From contig JADJHP010000008.1 in assembly GCA_016707525.1 (NCBI GenBank), forward strand, positions 124,001 to 188,000: a stretch of DNA of 64,000 nt, given 5' to 3'. The position numbers and the translations under genes were made by a program. This document shows positions 51,196 to 59,604 of this stretch, piece after piece; the stretch's first letter is position 1; every line of letters begins with the position of its first letter. The notes under the pieces are model-generated. The model was given only the letters and a program-made list of their open reading frames with translations. It searched no databases and was not told the origin of the DNA. This DNA is from Ignavibacteriota bacterium. Its GTDB lineage: Bacteria; Bacteroidota; Ignavibacteria; UBA10030; UBA6906.

Positions 51196-52658
51196 AGGTT
51201 TCTCTCTCCTGGAAGATGGCACTCGGCTTCGGACTCATCGCCGCAGCCATCCTCCTCGTCACCGGCTTCCTCCTCATCAGCCTCGATTCCGTCTCCACGG
51301 CCGTCACCACGACGCTTGCCGCGGACGTCGCCACGATCGATAAGGCACGTGGCCTCCATGAACTGCTGAACGAAGAAGAGCGGAACGCCCAGAAATTCCT
51401 CCTCACGCGCGACCCGGCCTATCTCCGCATCTACGCACGGACACGCCTCCTGGCCCTGGACCGGCTGGATTCCCTTGAGACGGTCCTGAACGATACCATC
51501 GAGTTTGCCACGCTCGAGGAGATCCGCCGCGTGCATTCCTGGCTCGACGTGGCCGTCCCTGCCCGCACCCGGCACCCGCAGCTGCGCAACGGTCAGATCA
51601 TGGACAGCCTCGACATCGCGCACAGCGGACTCGATCTCCTGGTGGTCCTGAACCAGAATGCGATCGCCCGATCGGTGGCCGCCGTGGAAAAGCATACTGC
51701 AACGATCCTGGAGAAGAGCACGGTCCTGCTCCTCGCCGTCCTCGCGATCACGATCATCGTCGCCTTCTTCATTACCATCTCCATCTCGGGACCCCTCACG
51801 CGCCTGCGCAAGAGTACCGAACGGATCGCCCGGGGGGATTTCCATACGTTGCCGGTGCGCTCACGCGACGACTTCGGCATGCTGGTGCAATCCTTCAACA
51901 CGATGAGCGAACGCCTGCGCCGGATCGATGAATACAAGGCCGATGTGATGCAGCAGATCTCCCACGAGCTCCGGACGCCGCTGCAGGCGATGTACGCCAT
52001 CTACTATATGCTGGCGGAACAGGTGGCGGGCCCTCTGAACGACCGCCAGAGATCGTTGCTCACCGCGATCCGCGACAACATCGACCTGCTCTCCACCTTC
52101 AGCAATCAGTTCCTGGACCTCGCGAAGATCGAAGCCGGCATGATGCAGTTCCACCGCCAGCCGGTCGACCTCCTCTCGGTCATCACCCCCGTCATCAACA
52201 ATGCGCGCCTGATCGCTTCACAGAAGGAGATCAACATCGGACTCGCCGCGCAGGCGGTACCCAAGATCTCGGCGGATCCGGAGAAGGTGGTGACGGTCCT
52301 GAACAACCTGTTGAGCAATGCGGTCAAGTTCACGCCCCAGGGCGGGAACATCACGGTGACGCTCAGTCCATGCGAGGACGGAGCACGGATCGCCGTGAAG
52401 GACTCGGGGATCGGGATCGACCCCGAGGATGTCCCCCGCCTCTTCACGAAATTCTTCCAGGCAAAGAACGTCTCACAGATCAATGTCAAAGGCACCGGCG
52501 TTGGTCTCGCGCTCGTCAAAGCCATTGTGGATGGCCATGGCGGCAGGGTCTTCGCCGCGAGCGCGGTCGGCCAGGGATCCACGTTCACTGTGGAACTCCC
52601 CACCGAACCCACCACGGTTGCAGCCGCTGGCGCGACAGTCCAGCCCCGGAGTACATGA
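51192..52658 (+). CDS. Membrane-bound sensor histidine kinase with HAMP domain
   Basis: This 488-residue sensor has a first transmembrane helix (about 8-30), a periplasmic helical sensor domain (about 31-178), a second transmembrane helix (about 180-200, LLLAVLAITIIVAFFITI) and HAMP (about 200-250, GPLTRLRKSTERIARGDF). HisKA has His258 in QISHELRTPLQAM. HATPase_c carries the N-box NNLLSNAVKFTP, G1 KDSGIGI and GTGVGLALVKAI. No response regulator gene is beside it, so it is an orphan kinase. It is coupled to acpS and to the following lipoprotein gene by ATGA overlaps. Confidence 0.92.
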   Translation: MKVSLSWKMALGFGLIAAAILLVTGFLLISLDSVSTAVTTTLAADVATIDKARGLHELLNEEERNAQKFLLTRDPAYLRIYARTRLLALDRLDSLETVLNDTIEFATLEEIRRVHSWLDVAVPARTRHPQLRNGQIMDSLDIAHSGLDLLVVLNQNAIARSVAAVEKHTATILEKSTVLLLAVLAITIIVAFFITISISGPLTRLRKSTERIARGDFHTLPVRSRDDFGMLVQSFNTMSERLRRIDEYKADVMQQISHELRTPLQAMYAIYYMLAEQVAGPLNDRQRSLLTAIRDNIDLLSTFSNQFLDLAKIEAGMMQFHRQPVDLLSVITPVINNARLIASQKEINIGLAAQAVPKISADPEKVVTVLNNLLSNAVKFTPQGGNITVTLSPCEDGARIAVKDSGIGIDPEDVPRLFTKFFQAKNVSQINVKGTGVGLALVKAIVDGHGGRVFAASAVGQGSTFTVELPTEPTTVAAAGATVQPRST

Positions 52659-53248
52659 CAATGTCGACGCGTGGCATCCTTCTCCTTTCAGCCGCCGCCC
52701 TCCTCTCCCTGTGTTCGGTAAGCTGCGTTCCCCCGACGGATACGAGTCTGAGTGCTCTTCCGGCGGTGTCGGATGCGGACCGGCAGCTTGCACTGGCGAG
52801 TTCGTTCGTTCAGGGGGGCGACTTCAAACGGGCCCTGCACATCTACACCATGGTGGCCGACGACAATCCGCTGTCCCCTGCAGGGGCAACGGCAACCCAG
52901 ATGGCCGGCCTGGTCATGACGACCCTGCGCAATCCCGCACGGAGCGATTCCGTCGGCGCAGTGTGGTTCCGGAAGGCCCTGGCGCGGACACGCTCCACCG
53001 ACCAGCGCCTCCAGACCGAAGTCCCCCTTGCCCTGATCGACCGGCTTGCCCTGCAAACCGCCGAGATGCGCCGCCACAGGGCTATTGTGGACAGCCTCCA
53101 GAGGGTGATACGCCGGCAATCCGGCACGATCCTGTCGCAGACACGCCGCCTCCAGGACATGGAGCGGGAGGTCGTCGCCGCCAAGGGACAGGTCCAGAAA
53201 CTCAAGGAGCTGGACGAGAACCTTTCCCGCACCCGGGGCACCCGGTAG
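52655..53248 (+). CDS. Lipoprotein with TPR-like and coiled-coil segments
   Basis: This 197-residue protein has a lipoprotein signal with lipobox SVSC (Cys about residue 24). A short TPR-like region (LALASSFVQGGDFKRALHIY, about 45-64) and a C-terminal coiled coil (RRLQDMEREVVAAKGQVQKL, about 165-184) follow. The ATG overlaps the kinase stop (ATGA). It may work with the kinase at the envelope, for instance as a ligand or scaffold; this is inference. Confidence 0.7.
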   Translation: MTMSTRGILLLSAAALLSLCSVSCVPPTDTSLSALPAVSDADRQLALASSFVQGGDFKRALHIYTMVADDNPLSPAGATATQMAGLVMTTLRNPARSDSVGAVWFRKALARTRSTDQRLQTEVPLALIDRLALQTAEMRRHRAIVDSLQRVIRRQSGTILSQTRRLQDMEREVVAAKGQVQKLKELDENLSRTRGTR

Positions 53249-53256
53249 TAGGTTCG

Positions 53257-53285
53257 TTGCTTCTCTCCGCCGGATTATGTATACT
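53257..53285 (+). promoter_or_regulatory. Promoter of the MerR-type regulator
   Basis: TTGCTT (53257-53262), 17 bases and TATACT (53280-53285). The ATG at 53305 is about 13 bases after the predicted start, so the leader is short. Confidence 0.65.
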
Positions 53286-53304
53286 TTCTCCAGACGGACC
53301 GCAT

Positions 53305-53688
53305 ATGAAATCTCTCGGCATAAAAAAGCTGTACTACTCCATCAGTGAGGTGAGCAAGATCACCGATCTGGAGCAGTACGTTCTGCGCTACTGGGAGTCG
53401 GAGTTCGACCAGCTGAAGCCGGCCAAGAACCGGGCGGGAAACCGCATCTACACGAACCGCGACATCAAGCTTATCCTCTACATCAAGAAGCTCCTGCGCG
53501 ATGAGCGGTACACCATCGAAGGGGCAAAGCAGGTCCTGAAGACGTTCACGCCGGAAGTGGACACCGGTGAGCAACTCGAGCTGATCGATCCGCCGAAGCA
53601 GCGGACGAAGATCAAGGATGAACAACTCCGCGCCGATGTCCTCGAAACAAAGCAGTTCCTCGAAGATCTCCTCAAGAAACTGAACTGA
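53305..53688 (+). CDS. MerR-family transcriptional regulator
   Basis: This 127-residue protein has the MerR winged-helix: YSISEVSKITDLEQYVLRYW (about residues 11-30) and AGNRIYTNRDIKLILYIKKL (about 44-63), then a C-terminal acidic/Lys-rich helix. It lacks a long effector domain and metal-binding cysteines, as in the small MerR-like subgroup near IHF/rpoB clusters in this phylum. It is convergent with the tauE/safE-like gene with only 3 bases between their stops. Confidence 0.85.
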   Translation: MKSLGIKKLYYSISEVSKITDLEQYVLRYWESEFDQLKPAKNRAGNRIYTNRDIKLILYIKKLLRDERYTIEGAKQVLKTFTPEVDTGEQLELIDPPKQRTKIKDEQLRADVLETKQFLEDLLKKLN

Positions 53689-53691
53689 CCG

Positions 53692-54405
53692 TCACTCCGG
53701 TTCGCAACACTCCATCCGTTCGTGCTGCGGCTCCTCCACGACCTTCGGGCTCACATAGGGGATGCCCAGGTTCAATCCGCGCAGCAGGATCAACACCGCG
53801 ACCACGACGCTGAAGACCGGCAGCACCGCATGAAGCCGTTTCCGCAGGCCTCCCTGGAGCTGCTTGCCCAGAAGTGAGATCGTCAGCATCATCGGCACGG
53901 TTCCCATGCCGAACCCCGCCATGAACATCACACCCTGCATCATCGTCCCGGTGGTCATCGCCGCGGCAACGGCCATATACACCAGTCCGCACGGCAACAG
54001 TCCGTTCACCAACCCCAACAGAAACATCGCGAGCAGCGACGATCGTTGAAGAAGCGAGCCGATGGCCCGGCGGACGGGACCGGTGAGACGATCGAGAAGG
54101 GATGACCCGCCGGGGATCCACCGTGCGACCGACGGCACCAGTGCGAAGAGGAGCAAGAGGACGCCAAGCACGATCGAGACGGTCTGCTGCGCACCCGCCA
54201 GGAAGAGCTTCCGTCCGACAGCCCCCGCGATCGCACCAAGGGCCATGTACGTCACCGTGCGCCCGACATTATAGAGCAGACGGCCGGTGATGTACCGTAG
54301 CCGCGCGTCCGGTGGCACGGGCAATGCCAGCGCCAATGGACCGCACATCCCGGCACAATGCAGACTGCCAACAAGGCCCACCATCAATCCTGCGAGGATC
54401 TCCAT
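53692..54405 (-). CDS. Sulfite exporter TauE/SafE-family membrane protein (CcoH-type, cbb3 cluster)
   Basis: This 237-residue membrane protein has about six transmembrane helices. The N-terminal motif GLVGSLHCAGMCGPLALAL (about residues 9-27) is typical of TauE/SafE-family proteins found in cbb3 oxidase clusters, where they probably help supply copper. A mid-protein NGLLPCGLVYMA has the second conserved Cys. The ATG overlaps the fixH stop (TGATG). It is the last gene of the cbb3 operon. Confidence 0.85.
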   Translation of the reverse strand: MEILAGLMVGLVGSLHCAGMCGPLALALPVPPDARLRYITGRLLYNVGRTVTYMALGAIAGAVGRKLFLAGAQQTVSIVLGVLLLLFALVPSVARWIPGGSSLLDRLTGPVRRAIGSLLQRSSLLAMFLLGLVNGLLPCGLVYMAVAAAMTTGTMMQGVMFMAGFGMGTVPMMLTISLLGKQLQGGLRKRLHAVLPVFSVVVAVLILLRGLNLGIPYVSPKVVEEPQHERMECCEPE

Positions 54406-54860
54406 CACGGCACCATGAATGGTTGTTCCATGTAGTATTCTTCGCCTCGCATGGTCCACTGGACCTGGATGCGCCACAGGCCGGACGAGAGGTGCGTGAA
54501 CGGCATCGCCTGCTGTGCGGCGCTGTCGGCCACGATCGGCAGAGAACGATCCGCCGACCGGTCGGAAGGACGGTACAGCAGTACATGCCCTTCCCCCGCC
54601 ATCGATGCCATAGCGCGGGGATACTGCACGATGATCGCTCCGGGTGTGGTGACGAAACCGGCATCCCGGCCCAGCGCGCGTGTCCGCTCCATCGCCTTGA
54701 TCCGCGTCTGGTACCCGAGCTCTTTCTCGTAGTACGTGTCCGTCACCAGATTCACATCCTGCGTCATCAGATAGCCCGTCACGCTGAGCATCACCACCAG
54801 AAAGACGGCGATCACCAGGACGATGCCGAGCGGCCAGCGGTTCTTGGTTGTCTTACTCAT
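54405..54860 (-). CDS. fixH: FixH/CcoH-like cbb3 assembly protein
   Basis: This 151-residue protein has one N-terminal transmembrane helix (about residues 9-31, WPLGIVLVIAVFLVVML) and a periplasmic domain: DTYYEKELGYQTRI, then HLSSGLWRIQVQW and a final MEQPFMVP. It matches the FixH family that supports cbb3 oxidase maturation. I use the ATG of MSKTTKNRW (AAGG 7 bases upstream), which overlaps ccoG by 8 bases, over ATGs further upstream. Confidence 0.85.
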   Translation of the reverse strand: MSKTTKNRWPLGIVLVIAVFLVVMLSVTGYLMTQDVNLVTDTYYEKELGYQTRIKAMERTRALGRDAGFVTTPGAIIVQYPRAMASMAGEGHVLLYRPSDRSADRSLPIVADSAAQQAMPFTHLSSGLWRIQVQWTMRGEEYYMEQPFMVP

Positions 54861-56304
54861 GACCGCCTTCATGCTCATGGTCAGCATCCTTCTTGTGCTT
54901 CACCGGACCGAGGAACGTTGTCGCGATCCTCTGGATAAGCACCGTATCGGCGAAGATACCGATGGTGATGGGCGTGGACATCCTGCGGATCCCGTCCTGC
55001 GGAAGGACGACAAGGACCTTGCTCTGCATCACGCCCTGCGACGGTGCCACCAGCGGCCCACCGACGATCTCCACCTCGCCTGCCGGTTCCAGCAGGCGGA
55101 GCGTGACCGGTACATCATTGAACATCTTGTTCAGTACCTTCAGGTCGTACACGTTGCTGATGCGGTCGTCGGGAAGTTCCTGGAACATCATCCCCGGCGT
55201 TCGCAGGACGGTCACGTCCAGCGGCGTGCGCCGGATGAGCAGGATCGTGAGCACGGCAATGAGCACGGCCAGGACGGCCGTGTAGCCGATGACACGCGCG
55301 GTCCATCGGAACCCTGCCCCCTGCGTGATCCCGTTCGCCGAGGCGTACCGTATCAGCCCGCGCGGCTTCTTGATGCCGTCCATGATGGTGTCGCAGGCAT
55401 CGATGCATGCCGTGCAATTGACGCATTCAAGCTGCGTACCGTTCCGGATGTCGATGCCCGTCGGACACACATCCACGCACTGATGGCAATCGATGCAATC
55501 GCCCTCCTGACGCACCTGATCGCGGCGCAACTTCCCACGCGGTTCTCCACGCACATGGTCATACGCGATAACGATCGAGTTCCGGTCGAGCAACACCCCC
55601 TGCAGCCGGCCATACGGACAGACCAGGATGCACGCCTGCTCGCGGAACCAGGAGAATATCCAGTAGAACACCACCGAGAAGCCGACGACCGCAGTGAAGA
55701 GGCCGATATTGTTCGCCGGAGGCTCGCTGACCAGCTTGCCGAGTTCGTCGATCCCCACGACATACGCGAGAAGGGTATTCGCGATCAGGAAGGAGACCGC
55801 AGCATAGATGGCATATTTCACGGACTTCCGGAAGAGCTTCTTGCCGTTCCAGGACGAGGCGCGAAGGCGTGCCTGTTCGCGGTGATCCCCTTCAACAAAA
55901 TAGTCGATCTTGCGGAAGACCATCTCCATGAACACGGTTTGCGGGCAGATCCACCCGCAGAACAGGCGTCCGAACACCACGGTGAAGAGGATGATGAAGA
56001 TGATGCCCGTGATGACCGAAAGCCCGACGAGATAGAAGTCGTGCGGCCCGAACACCGTGCCGAACAGGATGAGTTTTCGCTGGAGGAAGTTGAAGAGGAA
56101 GAAGGGATGGTTGCCGATCTTGATGAAAGGAATGCCGAAGAGAATGAGAAGGAGCAGGGCGCTCATCGCGATACGCGCCCGGTGAAACCTTCCCGACGGC
56201 GCCTTCGGGAACAACCAGCGCCGTTTGCCCTCCTGACTGACGATGCCGAGCGAGTCCCGGAAACTCCCTTCGGGTCCGGGACCGCTCTGTTCTGATGATG
56301 TCAT
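54853..56304 (-). CDS. ccoG: Cytochrome c oxidase accessory protein CcoG (FixG), 4Fe-4S
   Basis: This 483-residue membrane protein has several transmembrane helices (first about 45-60) and the conserved FCGWICPQTVF motif (about residue 114). Ferredoxin-like clusters are CIDCHQCVDVCPTGID (about 268) and CVNCTACIDACD. A C-terminal periplasmic domain follows the last helix (about 345-365). It acts as a Cu(II) reductase or chaperone in cbb3 assembly. The C-terminus ends His-rich (HKKDADHEHEGGHE). It starts with an ATGA overlap at the ccoP stop. Confidence 0.95.
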   Translation of the reverse strand: MTSSEQSGPGPEGSFRDSLGIVSQEGKRRWLFPKAPSGRFHRARIAMSALLLLILFGIPFIKIGNHPFFLFNFLQRKLILFGTVFGPHDFYLVGLSVITGIIFIILFTVVFGRLFCGWICPQTVFMEMVFRKIDYFVEGDHREQARLRASSWNGKKLFRKSVKYAIYAAVSFLIANTLLAYVVGIDELGKLVSEPPANNIGLFTAVVGFSVVFYWIFSWFREQACILVCPYGRLQGVLLDRNSIVIAYDHVRGEPRGKLRRDQVRQEGDCIDCHQCVDVCPTGIDIRNGTQLECVNCTACIDACDTIMDGIKKPRGLIRYASANGITQGAGFRWTARVIGYTAVLAVLIAVLTILLIRRTPLDVTVLRTPGMMFQELPDDRISNVYDLKVLNKMFNDVPVTLRLLEPAGEVEIVGGPLVAPSQGVMQSKVLVVLPQDGIRRMSTPITIGIFADTVLIQRIATTFLGPVKHKKDADHEHEGGHE

Positions 56305-57089
56305 ACGGGAGCTTTGGTGGGATCAGATGCCGCTTTGGTCGTATCGGCCGGCGGCACATAGAGGGTGCCTTCCGGCTTCTTTGCGTTGGCGGGATTCGTC
56401 CCCTCCAACGAAAGCACGTAACTGGCGATCTCCTGGATCTGCTTCGGCGTGAACACCAGTTGCCAGCTGATCATCCCTTTGGCAGGGACGCCCATCTTGA
56501 TCGTCGTGTAGACATTCTTGATCCCGCCCCCATTGATCCAGTACTGGTCGGTGAGGTTCGGTCCGACGATACCTCCGCCGGTGGGGCCGTGACAGGAGAC
56601 GCAGTACTTCTGAAACTCCCCGGCGGCATGCTTCAGGACCTCGGGGTCCTTGATCGGGGCCAGGGCATTCTCATCGATGGTCCCTTCTGATGCGAGGAAC
56701 ACCCGCCGTTGGACATCTGCGGCAGCCAGCTCCGCATTGTACTCGGCCACCATCAGGGGCGACGACGAGAACACATGATAATCCAACAGGTAGACGACAC
56801 CCCACACAATGGTTGCCAGGAACAGCGTCGTGAACCACGGGGGAATGCGGTTGTCAAGTTCACGGATCCCATCGAACTGGTGGTCGAACTCCTCGACCTC
56901 GCCGGTGCTGCCCGTGAGCAGGTACTGCCGCATCCGGGCATAGGCCGCACCCAGGATCACGCGGTCCTCCTCGGGCAGGATGAGCGAGAGGAGGACGATC
57001 AACACGGCGAGCGCGGTGATCATGCCGGTCAGCAGCAGCGCGGTTTCTGTGCCTGTCGCGGACAGCAGGAGAAGTACAGTGAGTGTCAT
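56301..57089 (-). CDS. ccoP: cbb3 oxidase subunit III-like, single-heme CcoP
   Basis: This 262-residue protein has an N-terminal membrane helix (about residues 17-40), a second helix (about 83-103) and a periplasmic cytochrome c domain with one heme site, CVSCH (about residue 162), and the axial Met expected in the following MGVPAKGM segment. Standard CcoP has two CxxCH motifs, so this form carries one heme only. Single-heme CcoP variants do occur in this phylum. It overlaps ccoQ by 4 bases. Confidence 0.88.
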   Translation of the reverse strand: MTLTVLLLLSATGTETALLLTGMITALAVLIVLLSLILPEEDRVILGAAYARMRQYLLTGSTGEVEEFDHQFDGIRELDNRIPPWFTTLFLATIVWGVVYLLDYHVFSSSPLMVAEYNAELAAADVQRRVFLASEGTIDENALAPIKDPEVLKHAAGEFQKYCVSCHGPTGGGIVGPNLTDQYWINGGGIKNVYTTIKMGVPAKGMISWQLVFTPKQIQEIASYVLSLEGTNPANAKKPEGTLYVPPADTTKAASDPTKAPV

Positions 57090-57283
57090 CGTGTCACCTC
57101 GTGGGATTGCCCGGTGGCTGGCTCCAGGGGATCGAGCGGCATGTGCTCCATGGCACGGACCGAAGCGGCCGGCATCCGGAGTGCACGCCAGAGAATGTAA
57201 ACGAACAATGCGATGGACGAGAACAGCGACACGATGCCCATGGGCACGGCGGCCTCGAACGATCTCAGATATTCAGCGATCAT
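57086..57283 (-). CDS. ccoQ: CcoQ/FixQ-like small cbb3 subunit
   Basis: This 65-residue protein has a single transmembrane helix (about residues 15-34, GIVSLFSSIALFVYILW) and a short charged tail. Its place between ccoNO and ccoP identifies it as the small CcoQ subunit that stabilises the complex. It starts 12 bases after ccoNO. Confidence 0.75.
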   Translation of the reverse strand: MIAEYLRSFEAAVPMGIVSLFSSIALFVYILWRALRMPAASVRAMEHMPLDPLEPATGQSHEVTR

Positions 57284-57295
57284 GTGCGTCCCTCC

Positions 57296-59413
57296 CTATT
57301 GTTTGGTGGGGACTTTGATATCCGTCCCCAGCCGTTGGAGGTATGCGATCAGCGCGATGATCTCTTTGTTCGGTTCTGCCGGCGCGCCGGACTTCATGAG
57401 TTCAGCCGCGATCTGCTCTGCCTGCAGGCGCAACTCTTCCGGAGCGCGCTGTTCGTAGCCGGCAGGGTACGGGACACCGACACCACGCAATGCCGAGATC
57501 TTGGCCTCGAGGCTCGAGACATCGAGATCGTCCGTCAGCAGCCATGGATACGGCGGCATCAGGGAACCCGGCGACATCGACGTCGGATCGTTCATATGGA
57601 GATAATGCCAGAAATGCGGGTACTTGCCCCCCACACGGTGGAGATCCGGGCCCGTGCGCTTGGATCCCCACAGGAACGGATGGTCGTACACATACTCACC
57701 CGCTTTGGAATATTCGCCATAACGCTCCGTTTCGGAACGGAACGGCCGGACCATCTGGGAGTGGCAATTGTTGCACCCTTCCCGGATGTAGATGTCCCGC
57801 CCTTCCACCTCGAGCGGTGTGTATGGCTTCACACTCGCGATGGTGGGCACATTGCTCTTCACGATGAAGGTCGGGATGATCTCAACAAGCCCGCCAATGA
57901 GCACGAGCACAAGCGCGAGCACCGCGAACTGGATCGGTTTCTTCTCGATCCAACGGTGTTTCGACTCCTTGTGCTGCGGGTCCTCGGGTGCAAGTGCCGG
58001 AGCCTGGACCTGCTCTTCTGCGATGAAGGCACCCTGCTTCGCGGTCTTGACCAGGTTGTACGCCATGATCACGAAGCCCGTGAGGTACAGTGTCCCGCCG
58101 ACCGCCCGGACGGCATAGAGCGGAGAGATGCGCAGCACGGTCTCCAGGAAGTTCGGATACTGCAACGTGCCGATGGCGGTGAACTGTTTCCAGAGCAGCG
58201 ACTGGGTCAGGCCGGAGGTGTACATGGCCACGGCATAGAACACGATGCCGAGGGTGGCGATCCAGAAATGGACGTTCGCAAGCTTCTTTGAATAGAGTTG
58301 CGTGTTCCACATCTTCGGGACCAGCCAGTACAGGATGCCGAACGTGAGGAACCCATTCCAACCGAGCGCGCCGACATGCACGTGGGCGACGATCCAGTCG
58401 GTGTAATGCATGATGGCATTCACGTTCTTCAGGGAGAGCATCGGCCCTTCGAACGTCGCCATGCCGTACGCGGTCACGGCAACGACCATGAACTTGAGCA
58501 CCGCATCCTCACGCACCTTGTCCCACGCACCGCGGAGCGTCAGAAGGCCGTTGATCATGCCGCCCCAGGACGGAGCGATGAGCATGATAGAGAAGACCGT
58601 CCCGAGCGATTGTGCCCAATCAGGCAATGATGTGTAGAGCAGGTGGTGCGGTCCGGCCCATATGTACAGGAAGATCAGCGACCAGAAGTGGACGATCGAC
58701 AGGCGATACGAATAGACCGGCCGGTTCGCCGCTTTGGGCAGGAAGTAGTACATCAGTCCGAGGTACGGTGTCGTCAGGAAGAAGGCGACGGCATTGTGGC
58801 CATACCACCACTGTACGAGGGCATCCTGGACACCGGCGTACAGCGAGTAACTCTTGAAGAGCGAGACCGGGTTCTCGAAGGAGTTCACGATATGCAGAAC
58901 GGCGACCGTGACGACCGTGGCGATGTAGAACCAGATGCCCACATACATATGCCGTTCACGGCGTTTGAAGATCGTGCCGAACATATTGATGATGAACACC
59001 ACCCATATCAGCGCAATGAGGATGTCGATCGGCCACTCGAGCTCGGCGTACTCTTTGGAGGTCGTGATCCCCAGGGCGAGCGTGACGGCAGCAAGCAGGA
59101 TGATCGATTGCCACCCCCAGAAGTGGATCTTGCTGAGGAGCGGGCTGAACATCGGTGTCTTGCACAGGCGGGGCAGCGAGTAGTAGACGCCCATGAAGAT
59201 CGCATTCCCGACGAACGCAAAGATGACGGCATTCGTGTGGATGGGACGTATGCGGCCGAAGGTCGTATACGGAAGCGACAGGTTCCAGGACGGGAAGACG
59301 AGGTCGAACGCGACGAGCAACCCCACGAGCATCCCGATGAAACCCCATCCGACCGACGCGATGGCGAAATTACGCACGATCCGGTTGTCGTACGAGAAGG
59401 TCTGTATCTCCAT
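57296..59413 (-). CDS. ccoNO: cbb3-type cytochrome c oxidase, fused subunits I and II (CcoN-CcoO)
   Basis: This 705-residue fusion joins subunit I (about 1-475), with about 12 transmembrane helices and heme/copper ligands (HTNAVIFAF, WWYGHNAVAFF, WAGPHHLLY, YTDWIVAHVHVGALGW), to subunit II (about 495-705), which has one membrane anchor and cytochrome c motif CNNCHSQMVRP (about residue 565). It is the terminal oxidase for low oxygen. The ATG has GAGG about 4 bases upstream. CcoNO fusions are known in Bacteroidota. It follows ccoS by 11 bases. Confidence 0.95.
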   Translation of the reverse strand: MEIQTFSYDNRIVRNFAIASVGWGFIGMLVGLLVAFDLVFPSWNLSLPYTTFGRIRPIHTNAVIFAFVGNAIFMGVYYSLPRLCKTPMFSPLLSKIHFWGWQSIILLAAVTLALGITTSKEYAELEWPIDILIALIWVVFIINMFGTIFKRRERHMYVGIWFYIATVVTVAVLHIVNSFENPVSLFKSYSLYAGVQDALVQWWYGHNAVAFFLTTPYLGLMYYFLPKAANRPVYSYRLSIVHFWSLIFLYIWAGPHHLLYTSLPDWAQSLGTVFSIMLIAPSWGGMINGLLTLRGAWDKVREDAVLKFMVVAVTAYGMATFEGPMLSLKNVNAIMHYTDWIVAHVHVGALGWNGFLTFGILYWLVPKMWNTQLYSKKLANVHFWIATLGIVFYAVAMYTSGLTQSLLWKQFTAIGTLQYPNFLETVLRISPLYAVRAVGGTLYLTGFVIMAYNLVKTAKQGAFIAEEQVQAPALAPEDPQHKESKHRWIEKKPIQFAVLALVLVLIGGLVEIIPTFIVKSNVPTIASVKPYTPLEVEGRDIYIREGCNNCHSQMVRPFRSETERYGEYSKAGEYVYDHPFLWGSKRTGPDLHRVGGKYPHFWHYLHMNDPTSMSPGSLMPPYPWLLTDDLDVSSLEAKISALRGVGVPYPAGYEQRAPEELRLQAEQIAAELMKSGAPAEPNKEIIALIAYLQRLGTDIKVPTKQ

Positions 59414-59424
59414 GGTGCCTCGAG

Positions 59425-59604
59425 TTACGTTGGTTTGTGAGTGGACGATCCGTGACGACCCGGACGGTCGTCATCCTGTAACATCCGGAGCGAAGGCGTG
59501 TGACGGTCGGAGAATTGGCCGGACCGCACCGCCCAGAGAAACGCCGCGAGGAAGAGCCCCGCGAGCAGCATACTGAATCCCAGCAACACAGCGATCACGC
59601 TCAT
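59425..59604 (-). CDS. ccoS: cbb3 oxidase maturation protein CcoS
   Basis: This 59-residue protein begins MSVIAVLLGFSMLLAGLFLA, one transmembrane helix, followed by AFLWAVRSGQFSD, the CcoS signature, and a polar tail. The ATG overlaps the ccoI stop (ATGA). Its small size explains why it could be overlooked. CcoS is needed for cofactor insertion into cbb3 oxidase. Confidence 0.88.
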   Translation of the reverse strand: MSVIAVLLGFSMLLAGLFLAAFLWAVRSGQFSDRHTPSLRMLQDDDRPGRHGSSTHKPT

